Positions 43,430-53,900 of a stretch of DNA of 64,000 nucleotides are shown here, piece after piece (position 1 is the stretch's first letter; each line of letters begins with the position of its first letter). The notes under the pieces were generated by a model. The model was not told the DNA's origin and made no database searches. It saw only the letters and a list, made by a program, of their open reading frames with translations. This DNA is from Methanobrevibacter thaueri. Its GTDB lineage: Archaea; Methanobacteriota; Methanobacteria; Methanobacteriales; Methanobacteriaceae. The DNA lies in NCBI RefSeq assembly GCF_015062905.1, contig NZ_SUTK01000002.1:42183-106182 (forward strand), in the 5' to 3' direction. Made by a program: the position numbers and the translations under genes.

Positions 43430-45133
43430 CTAATCCCCTTTCAAGTAATCAGCATGACAGAAATCAATGAAGTTATCGACTATTTCATCAATGTCTTCGC
43501 TGTCGTCAATGATTTTTCCATCATCCATGAACAATGCCCTGTTGGACAGTTCCTTGATGAAGTCTGTGTTGTGGGAAACCATTACGATGGTGATTCCGTA
43601 ATCCTTGGATATTGTCTTCAATGCATTTGTAACATCCCTAAGGGTAACAGGGTCCAGATCACCGAACGGCTCATCCAGAAGCAGGAATTTCGGTCTTGAA
43701 ACCAATATCAGCGAAAGCATAACACGTACCTTTTGACCGCCTGACAATTCATATGACTTTCTGTGCAGTATATCCATGTCCAAATCAAGACTTTCAAAGA
43801 TGTCCGCAACAGCCTCTTTTGTAGCGGTTTCAGGGAACCTTGGGAACAGGTCATTCAGTATTTCTCCATCCAAACCGACCTGTCTTAAACGCTCCTTGGC
43901 CTCGCTTTCCGGCAAATCAGTCAATAGATAAAATGAATCCAGCAATTCTTCGCTTAAGCCTAATCTTTCAGCCCTTTCCTTTGCCTCGTTAACAATGTCC
44001 TGCTTCTTATATCCTAATCTTGTGGACAGCTGGCTCAATACTGTTGCATAGTGGGTTAAGGCAAATTCCTGGTGCATGAATCCTAATTTTGAGCGTATTT
44101 TCATACGGTCATATCCAGGGATGTCAATATCCGCCCATCTGTCCTCCACCTTGTAGAGTACTTCACCCTTGTCAGGGTCATCCAATCCGCCAAGCATCCT
44201 CAAAAGTACTGTCTTACCTGCACCGCTAGGTCCGATGATGCTTAGGATATTCTTGTCCTGAACCTTGAAGTTGATGTCTTCCATCTGAAGAACTTCCCCT
44301 CCGGTCAGGAGGTAGAACCTTTTATAGACATCCTTAACGTCAATGAGGTCCTCATCGGTTGAGACGTTCTTGATATCGACAATGTCATCCATATCCTCCA
44401 TGAACTTGTCACAGATTTCCTTTGGTGAGCCTTCATCAACAATCTCTCCATCTTCAAGCAGGATCACCCTGTCCGCCAGGTATTTTTGAATATCAGGCAA
44501 GTGGGATACGATTATAATGGTAATGTTTAATTCCTTGTTGATCTTTTTTACTGCATCCAATATTTCTTGTTTTGTTTTAGGGCATGCCATGGTTGCAGGT
44601 TCGTCAAGAAGTAAAGCTGTAGGCTGTTTTGCAAGTTGCCTTGCCATGATGAGTCTTTGTTTTTCACCACCGCTCAAGACAGATGCATAGTGGTCTTTTT
44701 TATGGGTTAAAGAAACAAGCTCCAGCAATTCATCGGCTTCCTCACCGAATTCGCTTTCTGCAACTTCAAAATTGGTGTCCCCCTCATCGAAGTATCTTCT
44801 GGCATAGAGCTTACGCAATACATTTTCACGTACTGTATCAGGCCATATTCCGAAAGACCTTTGAAGATGAATAGCTGTTTCCTTTTTGAGATTATTGTAA
44901 TAGAATTGAGAATCTCCAGCTTTTACTTTTACGTCTCCTACTTCAATGCTTCCTTCGTCAATATGTTCAACACCCCTTAATGCTCTCAGGAGTGTTGTCT
45001 TACCGGAACCACTCTTTCCCATGATTCCAAGTATTTCACCTTCTTTAACTTCAAAACTGACATTCTTAAGTGCTGTGACTTTGGTTCCGTCAGTTAATTC
45101 ATAATCTTTACTTACATTTTCAACTTTAATCAT
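43430..45133 (-). CDS. atwA: Methyl-coenzyme M reductase system component A2 (double ABC ATPase)
   Basis: The 567-residue protein has two ABC ATPase domains: Walker A GKSGSGKTT with signature LSGGEKQRL, and GPSGAGKTV with LSGGQKVRV. Walker B motifs are LLLDEPAT and LLLDEPFG. No membrane helix is present, so it is a soluble twin ATPase, as known for component A2. That protein supports ATP-dependent reductive activation of methyl-CoM reductase. The LDEPATMACP stretch and the inserted segments fit that family; a transport ATPase is the alternative. It heads an operon with the stress protein. Confidence 0.82.
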   Translation of the reverse strand: MIKVENVSKDYELTDGTKVTALKNVSFEVKEGEILGIMGKSGSGKTTLLRALRGVEHIDEGSIEVGDVKVKAGDSQFYYNNLKKETAIHLQRSFGIWPDTVRENVLRKLYARRYFDEGDTNFEVAESEFGEEADELLELVSLTHKKDHYASVLSGGEKQRLIMARQLAKQPTALLLDEPATMACPKTKQEILDAVKKINKELNITIIIVSHLPDIQKYLADRVILLEDGEIVDEGSPKEICDKFMEDMDDIVDIKNVSTDEDLIDVKDVYKRFYLLTGGEVLQMEDINFKVQDKNILSIIGPSGAGKTVLLRMLGGLDDPDKGEVLYKVEDRWADIDIPGYDRMKIRSKLGFMHQEFALTHYATVLSQLSTRLGYKKQDIVNEAKERAERLGLSEELLDSFYLLTDLPESEAKERLRQVGLDGEILNDLFPRFPETATKEAVADIFESLDLDMDILHRKSYELSGGQKVRVMLSLILVSRPKFLLLDEPFGDLDPVTLRDVTNALKTISKDYGITIVMVSHNTDFIKELSNRALFMDDGKIIDDSEDIDEIVDNFIDFCHADYLKGD

Positions 45134-45216
45134 TATAAATGCCCCTTATATTTATAGAAATATATTTTTGAAACTATTTATATGTTGACAATTTAATATT
45201 AAAACAAGTGATAAAA

Positions 45217-45513
45217 ATGGCTAGCGAGAATAAAATTCAAGAATATATGGATATCTTAGAACAAGAAAAGATAATGATTGAAACACATTTTGCCAATATG
45301 GAAAGGATTTTGAGAGACGAACCTAAATTAGACCAGCAAAAGGCATTTGGACTACTGAATAACTTCAACACACTAAGTATCCAATACGACCAACTATGCA
45401 ATGACCTAATCAACTTTATCAAAATATTCAAAGATAAAGATTCCCAGGAAATCAGAATCTATAAAACCGACGAACTTGTGGAACTTTTAGAGACAAGAAT
45501 GGGTCAATTCTAA
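45217..45513 (+). CDS. Small helical protein of unknown function
   Basis: I do not recognise this 98-residue protein, which starts at ATG 45217 behind GTGAT. It is nearly all helical with a coiled-coil feel (ENKIQEYMDILEQEKIMIE, LNNFNTLSIQYDQLCNDLIN) and has no signal or membrane segment. It is divergent from the component A2 gene and its stop overlaps the convergent zinc-ribbon gene by 4 bases. It may be lineage-specific. Confidence 0.7.
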   Translation: MASENKIQEYMDILEQEKIMIETHFANMERILRDEPKLDQQKAFGLLNNFNTLSIQYDQLCNDLINFIKIFKDKDSQEIRIYKTDELVELLETRMGQF

Positions 45514-46052
45514 TAATTATAATTTATTACAATATTTCCCGCCGTATTCGAAGTTGAATTTTCGGCTACGACCTGATCATCTTTTAAAAGTTGAATCTTA
45601 AGTTCACCGTCACCTAAATCTTCTTTTTGTGCACTGATAGCAACTCTTTCCCAAGGGGCACAGTCAAGCACATAAGTTTTTGTACCGTCACCCGCCTCTT
45701 TTACAAGGTAATTCGGATCTCCCATTTCGGCATACCAACTACCTTCGTACATGATTTTTGCTTTGTATGGATAAGAAGAAGATTGAAGATGACTTCCGTC
45801 ATCAGTAATAACGTTTAATGATTCCTGTTCGGTCGGTTGAGTATTATTATAAACAAAAGAGAACAATAAATATGCTACAACAATAATCCCCAACACTATC
45901 ACAATTTTTTTTACTATGCCCATGTTCCAGCTCTTTTCACGCTTCACATTGTTTATTCTATTACCATGTGAGTCGGCTAACAAATAGGCACAGTTATCAC
46001 AATATACGGCTGAGGGTGAATTGTTATACCCACACCGTGGACATTTTACCAT
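45510..46052 (-). CDS. Zinc-ribbon membrane protein with outer beta domain
   Basis: The 180-residue protein has an N-terminal zinc ribbon (CPRCG...CDNC, residues 4-21), a basic stretch, a membrane helix (about 46-68) and an outward-facing domain (about 85-180). That domain has a pattern seen in MmpS-like or similar beta-sandwich tails (YEGSWYAEMGD, ERVAISAQKEDLGDGELKIQLLKDDQVV). Such proteins are common in Methanobrevibacter, but their role is unknown. Confidence 0.75.
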   Translation of the reverse strand: MVKCPRCGYNNSPSAVYCDNCAYLLADSHGNRINNVKREKSWNMGIVKKIVIVLGIIVVAYLLFSFVYNNTQPTEQESLNVITDDGSHLQSSSYPYKAKIMYEGSWYAEMGDPNYLVKEAGDGTKTYVLDCAPWERVAISAQKEDLGDGELKIQLLKDDQVVAENSTSNTAGNIVINYNY

Positions 46053-46153
46053 ATAAATATAACCTTTTTAATTCTGTTATGAAAACATTATTAAAATTCT
46101 CATATTTAAAGTTAATGGAAAATTAGTATTTTCGAATAAAAAATAATTAGACG

Positions 46154-47905
46154 TTAGTGATAATAATTATAGACATTTTCAGCCGTTTTTTGATTCATGC
46201 CATCTATTTCAGCTAACTGGGCCACTGACGCCTTCTTGATATTATCAATGCTTCCAAACTCTTTCAAAAGAGCAACCTTCCTTTTTTTACCCACGCCAGC
46301 GATATCATCAAGCGAAGAGGCCGAAATATTCTTGCTGCGAAGTTTCCTATGATAAGTTATCGCAAACCTATGAGATTCATCACGCACTTGCTGAAGCAAA
46401 TACAGTGCCTTATTGTTTTTGGGAATAATGATTGGACGTGAAGAATTAGGAATGAATACCTCTTCAAATTCCTTGGCAAGACCAATGATTGGAATATGTG
46501 TCAGATTCAATTTCTCCAAAACACCGCATGCCATGCCCAGTTGCCCTTTACCTCCATCAATGACTATTAAGTCAGGTTCGGGGTCACGGTCCACCATTTT
46601 CAACCTGCGGGTCAATAATTCCTCCATCATTGCAAAATCGTTCGGACCGGGGGTTTCCATTTTGAAATGTTTATACATCTTTTTGTTGGGCTTGCCGTCC
46701 TTGAATGACACTTTTGAACCTACGGCAAACTTGCCTGAAATGTTACTGATATCATATCCCTCAATTACACGAGGCATCTTTTCAAGTTTAAGGTATTTCT
46801 TAAGCTCTATTAATGCAGATTCCATAGTTTTCTTCTGATGCTTAATGATTTCAGCATTTTTCTTTGCCATTTTCACAAGCCTTAACTTGACCCCTTTTTG
46901 AGGAACTTTGATTTTTACCCTGTTTCCTCTCAAATCGCTTAACCAGTCCTGAAGCAACTCTTTATCATCAATATCCTCATCCAAAAGAATCTGCTTTGGA
47001 ACATGACGGTTATAGCCATAATACTGTTGAATGAATGCGAACATGATTTCCGATGACGAATCATACTGTGATGCGCTCATGAGAAAGTCGTCCCTGCCCA
47101 CAATTTTGCCGTTTCTGATTGGCATGATAATAACGACAACCTCATTTTCACCGGGTGCAATTGCAATCACGTCCTGGTCCAGGTCATCATCCACCAGATC
47201 AACAAACTGCTTTTCCATAATCTCCTCTATTGATGCAATCTGGTCCCTTATAACCGCAGCCTTTTCAAACTCCTCGTTGTCTGCGGCTTCCATCATTTCC
47301 TTTTTAAGGTTCTTTACAATTGTTGAGTATTTGCCCTGAAAAAACAGGTCAATCTTATTAATGATTTCGGAGTATTCCTCTTTGGTTATCTTTCCATCAC
47401 AAGGAGCGTTGCATAAATCTATTTGGGCATTCAAACAAGGCCCATTCATGTTGCGGCAGGTTCTGATTTTAAATAATGACTTTAAAAACTTAACTGTCTG
47501 CTTGACAGAACCCACATCGGTGAATGGTCCGTAGAAAATACCGTTTTTTGTGACGTTTCTTGTTATTACCAAACGCGGAAAATCCTCATCTGTTATCTTT
47601 ACATAAGGGTAACGCTTGTCATCCTTCAGCTGAACATTATACCTTGGACGGTGCTTTTTGATTAATGTGGCCTCTAAAATTAGCGCTTCCTTTTCGGAAT
47701 TGGTTACAATATACTCCAGGCTGTCAAAGTGACTCATCAAAATTTGGGTTTTCGGCCTGTCCAATTTCTCCCGGAAATAGGATTTGACCCTCTTTATGAG
47801 ATTCTTTGCCTTACCCACATATATGATTGTGTCGGAAGAATCTCTCATTATATAAACGCCTGGCTTATTTGGCAAATTATCGGGGGATTTAAGTTTGGTT
47901 GACAT
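46154..47905 (-). CDS. uvrC: Excinuclease ABC subunit C
   Basis: The 583-residue protein makes both incisions in nucleotide excision repair. The N-terminal GIY-YIG nuclease reads PGVYIMRDSSDTIIYVGKAKNLIKRV. A Cys-rich spacer is followed by a UVR motif (about 195-230), the RNase H-like nuclease (VIDGGKGQLG) and a C-terminal helix-hairpin-helix pair (LDDIAGVGKKRK..., IDGMNQKTAENV). ATG 47905 lies 8 bases after the stop of the giant helicase gene, so it depends on the same transcript. This bacterial system occurs in several methanogens. Confidence 0.95.
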   Translation of the reverse strand: MSTKLKSPDNLPNKPGVYIMRDSSDTIIYVGKAKNLIKRVKSYFREKLDRPKTQILMSHFDSLEYIVTNSEKEALILEATLIKKHRPRYNVQLKDDKRYPYVKITDEDFPRLVITRNVTKNGIFYGPFTDVGSVKQTVKFLKSLFKIRTCRNMNGPCLNAQIDLCNAPCDGKITKEEYSEIINKIDLFFQGKYSTIVKNLKKEMMEAADNEEFEKAAVIRDQIASIEEIMEKQFVDLVDDDLDQDVIAIAPGENEVVVIIMPIRNGKIVGRDDFLMSASQYDSSSEIMFAFIQQYYGYNRHVPKQILLDEDIDDKELLQDWLSDLRGNRVKIKVPQKGVKLRLVKMAKKNAEIIKHQKKTMESALIELKKYLKLEKMPRVIEGYDISNISGKFAVGSKVSFKDGKPNKKMYKHFKMETPGPNDFAMMEELLTRRLKMVDRDPEPDLIVIDGGKGQLGMACGVLEKLNLTHIPIIGLAKEFEEVFIPNSSRPIIIPKNNKALYLLQQVRDESHRFAITYHRKLRSKNISASSLDDIAGVGKKRKVALLKEFGSIDNIKKASVAQLAEIDGMNQKTAENVYNYYH

Positions 47906-47913
47906 AAAACACA

Positions 47914-50900
47914 CTATTTAAGCTCAACATGATCGTTGTCAATTTTAACTCTATTGTTCGCAATCATCAAATCCAAAACACTGTTTATTCTTGTTGCAGT
48001 CTTTTTGGAAGTTGACCTGAATCCGAAATTGCGTGAAGTCTCCTTGGCAACCTGATTTGTTGAAATATTAGGATTATAAGTTAATACAAGCTCTATACTT
48101 TTGGCTATCTCTTCATCAGAAATCAGGTCTATATTCGGTTTTTCCCTTCTTCTGATAAGAACATCATTGTTTGATGCATCATATAAAAAGTCTCCGATTC
48201 TGATAATGCTGCCTGAATTTTCTGAAGCTTCAATGGCTGCATTGACAGTCTTTTTCAAATTGGATCCTGCACGTTTGATATGACAGCTGTCCTTTATTCT
48301 TTTTGTAACTTCCTTAACATGAATCGGACCTTCAATATCTACGATAAGTTTAACAGAATCCGCAACATTGGATATTGGTTTTTTATACAGGTCATCAGAT
48401 GAATTAAGTCCTATATCTGTTGATTCGACATAATCCAGGATATTGTCCTCAAGCTTCTTCTTGCCAGGCAACTTATGATTATCGAATGCCTTAAGCTGAT
48501 TATTCTGTTTGTGCCTTTCTTTTTCAATTTCCTTATAATCTTCATCGGCAGACTGAATGATATCCTCTAAAGCCTGGTCCTTAAGCTCCTCTCTTCTGTA
48601 TTGCTGATGGACAGGAACAATGACATTTTCATCGCTTTCTATTTCTTTTTGAAGAGCCTCCATAGTCATCTCTTTTTCGATTCTCATCTCTTCTTTTTCA
48701 GCGAAAGTCAATTCCTCTTCCCTTTGAATAATCTTATCTGAATCGTCATCACTTGGCATGTTGAGGTAATCGGCAGGGTCATACTCTTCAGTCCTGTCAA
48801 CTACGGAAACATAATCTATCTTTGTCGGATTTTCAATTTCCTTTAATGACTTATTGATGTATTTCATGTCCTTCTTAAATCCTCTGATAGAGTCTTTAAC
48901 AGACCTAGGCTTATTTTCATCATAATAGAAATTGTTTTTCCTCAGCTTGCTTGTGACATCATTTGAGCCCTGATAATATGTAACTCCATCTGTAGATTCC
49001 TGAGTAATCTCCTCTTCAATGACATCAGAACTTTCACTATCCGGAACATTATCATAATTATCTGCAACAGGAGTTTCCATTTCGACATTTGAATCCTCAA
49101 TGTCTTCCGCGTAAGTTTCGTCATCATCCAAATCAAATACTTTCTTATCAGCATCAAATTCTATATTCTCAAAGGTTTCATCGATATATTCCTTTTTGGC
49201 ATCCTCAACAATATCTGAAACATCACCTGAATCATCATTATTGTCCCAATCAGGCAGATTGTCATTAAAGATATTCCATTCCTCATCCTCTTGCTTGTCC
49301 CAATCAGGCAGATCATCATTCAATGCATTTAATCCATCATCATTGATAATTTCGGCATCAACAACAAACTCATCCTTAGGGGCGGGTTTATGCAACGGCA
49401 AATCGTCATCTTCAATGAATTCACCTTTAACCTTTTTAACCTCTTGAGGCTTTAATTTTGACTCGCCCATAACCACATCTGAAATCCTAGATTTGACGAA
49501 AATATCCCTTGATTTATGATGTGTATTAATAGGTTCGTTTGATATTTCATTATCCTTAATCTCTTCGTCATTTGATTGATGTTCGTCATCAGTAGGCTCA
49601 TCATTACTGTGATCAACATAAATATAATCCTCATCAGAACCCAAATCGACCCTATCGTCAAATTCTTCATCAGCAGGCTCATCATTACTGTGATCAACAT
49701 AAATATAATCCTCATCAGAACCCAAATCGACCCTATCATCAATCGTTTCCTCTACAACTTCCTCACGAACAGGCTCATCAACAACCTTCTCACGAACAGG
49801 CTCATCGACAAAATCAACAACAGGCTCATCAACAACCTTCTCACGAACAGGCTCATCTATTGTCTCTTCAACGATTTCCTCACGAACAGGCTCATCTATT
49901 GTCTCTTCAACGATTTCCTCACGAACAGGCTCATCGACAAAATCAACAACAGGCTCATCAACAACCTTCTCACGAACAGGCTCATCTATTGTCTCTTCAA
50001 CGATTTCTTCGTCAAAAGAGCTGTCAATTTTTTTATCAAATGTAACCTTGGAAGAATTTTCCTCAGCTACTTCATCATTACTGTGATCAACATAAATATA
50101 ATCATCATCGGAACCCAAATCAACAGTTTCTTCATGAGTATCCTCTTTAACATTATCAGGGGATTCTTGCTCTAAATCTACATCATTCAAATCTTTTGTG
50201 AATTTAACACCCAACATTGAAGAGTCTTCATCCTCTTCCTGAAGATGACTATGACCTAAAAATGATTTTAGTTTGTCTTTAATTGATTTTGGCTTTTCTT
50301 CATCAGAATAATCCTTTTCATCTTCCCATACTTCAGCATTATCCTCTGGGGAAACACCCTCGTCAGATTCCCATACTTCAGCATCATCATTTTTATTTGA
50401 GGAATCATCATCACTAACTTCCCAAACTTCGGCATCATCATCTTTAGGAATTTCTGCTTCAACTTCCTGAGACACACCATCATCTAAATCATTTTCGCCA
50501 AGAGACTCATCAGAATCATCCTTAGCTTCACTAGGCTCATTAACTTCAACAAACTCAGACTCACCAACATCATCAGAATAATCCTTAACCTCAGGAACCT
50601 CAACTTCAACAAACTCAGACTCACCAACATCATCAGAATAATCCTTAACCTCAGGAACCTCAACTTCAACAAACTCTGATTTGGCCTGAGAAGGACCATC
50701 CTCATTAATTGTTTTGGATGAGCCCGCATCTTCTGCATTTACCTCCTTAAAGAATTCATCAGGATCAAGTTCCCCAACGTCGATAGGTTTTTCAAAGAAA
50801 TCTCCATCATCTACCTTTTCGACTTCAACGAAGTCTTCAGGACCAATGTCAGCTGCATCAATCTCATCGCTTTCAGCCTCTTCTTTGGCTTTTCTTTCGG

Positions 50901-53900
50901 CTTCCTCTTTTTCACGGGCAATGCGTAATTCTTCGGCTTTCTTTTCAGCTTCCAATCTTCTTTTTTCAGCCAGCCTTTTTTCCTCTTCGGATCTGCGTTT
51001 TTCCTCTTCGCGAGTTTCACGAATTGACTTTTCAACAAAGTCCAGAAGTTTTTTACGTCCCAAATCACGGTTCCTATACCAGTCTGTAGACCATAAATGA
51101 TATAATTTCCATCCGAGTCCTGTCAATACCTGTTCACGAAGCCTGTCCCTGTCACGGGCAACTTTGCTTGAGGCATACATCTTTCCATCAGTTGTGATAC
51201 CAAGTATGTATTTTCCAGGATTTTCATCATCAACAATAGCCAAATCCACTCTGAAACCGGCACAACCGATGTGCTTATCTACTGTATAACCGTTTTCCTG
51301 TAAAAAGCTAGCAATTGCATCTTCAAACGGTTCTTTTGATGTCTCACCGGAACTGTGGGTTCCAAGTGTCAGGTTTTCAGCATACTCCAGGAATTCCCTT
51401 AGTGATTTGACACCATATGGAGGATTTGCTGTCAAGTTCATGTCATATGCTTTGAAGTTTGAAAATACGACACATTTCTCTCTTGCACGGGTAATCAATA
51501 CGTTTAGCCTTCGCTCACCACCGTCCTGATTCAGCGGACCGAAGTTAAGTGACATCTTGCCGTCCTGGTCGTAACCATATCCTACACTTATTAGGATAAC
51601 GTCCCTTTCATCCCCCTGTATTGTTTCAAGGTTTTTAACAAAGAAACGCTCTTCCTTATTTTCAGAGAACAGTGGCTCGAATTCAGGATGTTCCTTACGT
51701 TTCACTTCCAGCTCTTCAAGAATTGCATTTTTCTGCGCAACTGAAAATGTTCCTACACCCAAACTTTTAGTGTCGCCATACTTTTCAAAGTGATTGAATA
51801 TCTCTTCGACGACATCCTTCGCTTCCAATGGATTTTTGGATGACGCTCCCCTTAAATATTGGGTGTTCGGATTGTAATGGAATTTCAAACCAAGTTCAGG
51901 GTCTGAATGTGAAGGTGAAGGATAAACCAATAGGTCATCATCATAAAACTCCCTGTTTGACACGGTAATCAGGGATTCATGGCGTGAACGGTAATGCCAT
52001 TTCAGCATTTTAACAGGGAATGACAATTTACATAAATGCAGGATACTTTCCATATCCAGGGAGGTCGCTTCCTCCTCATCGCTGTCCGCATCTGACATCT
52101 GGTCAAAGAATGATGTCGGAGGCAATTGCTGGGTATCTCCCATGACAACTGCAGTCTTTCCCCTCATGAATGCACCGAGCGCATCTTCAGGTTTTACCTG
52201 ACTTGCCTCATCAAAAATAACAACATCAAATTGCAGTTCCTCATTTGTAGGATCCAAGTATTGGGCAATTGATAATGGGGACATCATGAAACAAGGCTTA
52301 ATCTGCTTGATCATTCCACCGGCCTTTTCCAAAAGCTTTCTAACCGGCATATGTCCGCTTTTTCTTGTGAATTCACCGGCCAATATCTTAGCCTGAGGGT
52401 TTTCAGTCCCTCCAAATATTTTAGGAATATTGCTGTTAAGTTTATGGTAAATCCTTTTACGATTGAGAGTTAAAATCTTCTTGTCCAAATCCTTGAACTC
52501 TTTGATACGGTTTTCATGCAATTCTCCAACGAATGTTGCCAATTCCTGATTTTCAATAAATAATATGTTTAATAATGAATCTGCGAAGTTTCCATTAACC
52601 AACGCTTCAATGTCATCTTTCTTAATGTTTCTCTTTTCAATTGAATCCACAAACATTTTTGCATTGGATGTTTTAAGGGCATTTTTAGTGTTGAGGTACT
52701 GTGACCATAAGTGAAGGCTTGATAGCTGTCCTCTCCAATTATACAGCTGTTCTTTCCATGCTTCAAACGGCACATCACCGGTTTCCCTTTTAAAGATTAA
52801 TTTGCTTCTTGGATTCAACTTGTCCTTAAGCCTTGAAAGCACCCTGACGAATTCCTCACCTGAATCTATGTAATCCGCAAGGTCTCTTTCGGGATTGATG
52901 TCGAACAGGTCCTTACTCATCAAATCGATGGTATTCTGGGAAAATGTTCCCTGACGAACCAATGCGGTAAATTCATTCATCCAACGTGCAATGGCCAATA
53001 AGTCATTAGGATTTGCATTCAGATGCCAATATCCTCCGAAGTATTTTTGACCCAGGGCATTGTTTGCCTCCAGGGTTTTTCTGATATGGATAACTGCCTT
53101 TGCCTGTTGAAGGTCCCTGATAATTTCCTCAATGCTGTTTGGAACCGGAACCGCATAATACATCTCAACAAGCGCAATGTACTGCTTATTGTTGAAGAAG
53201 CGGAATCTTTTGGCTGAGAGATGTTGCAGCTCATAAATCAGCCTGTCGATGTCTGCCTGGAAAATGTTTTGGTTAAATTTGGTTAATGCACGAGCATGTT
53301 TCTGGTATTTTTCAAGTTCCCGAATCAGCAGGAATGCATCATCATTGTTATTGTTCCATGCGCCTGACTTGAGTATGCTGCCGTCAATCAGTTCAGCATT
53401 CTGAGACTTGATGACCTCAAATGCAGACAATGAATTCTGAAATTCATTCAATGTGTCTGGCTGCTTGATTCCATAAATGTCATACACCCTTCCGCGCTCC
53501 ACCATGAAATTGTCAAGAGCATGCAAAGTGTCATTGATAAGCATCTCTATTTCCCTTAAATCAGCCGGCAGGAGACTTTTTGGAGCGCACTTGCTCCAAG
53601 GGTTTTCCTTTGAAATGGTCTGGTACAGTTCGGCCAGGTTTTCAAGGGCAATTTTCATGTCGTCCAGATCCTTTAGGGAAACAGTTTCAGGACTTTCGAA
53701 TCTGACCAATGGCATTAAAGTGCCTTTACGGGAAAAATGGTCATCGGCAGATTCCTTCAATCCATAAAGTTGGAACGGAGACAGGTTAACTGCAAAAGCA
53801 GGCCTATGAATAATATGAGAATAATCATCCAGTTGACGACGTAGCGTTTCCAGTTTGCGAATGGTATTGTCAATGTTTAAAGGCTCCTGTGCCCTTACAT

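Noticed and set aside
49576..50175. 199-residue plus-strand frame rich in TNRLI repeats
   Set aside because: It is the antisense reading of the repeat-coding part of the giant helicase gene and has no start site.
49600..50680. Regular repeats resembling a CRISPR array
   Set aside because: The repeats are in frame within a long coding region, have no unique spacers and vary in unit length.
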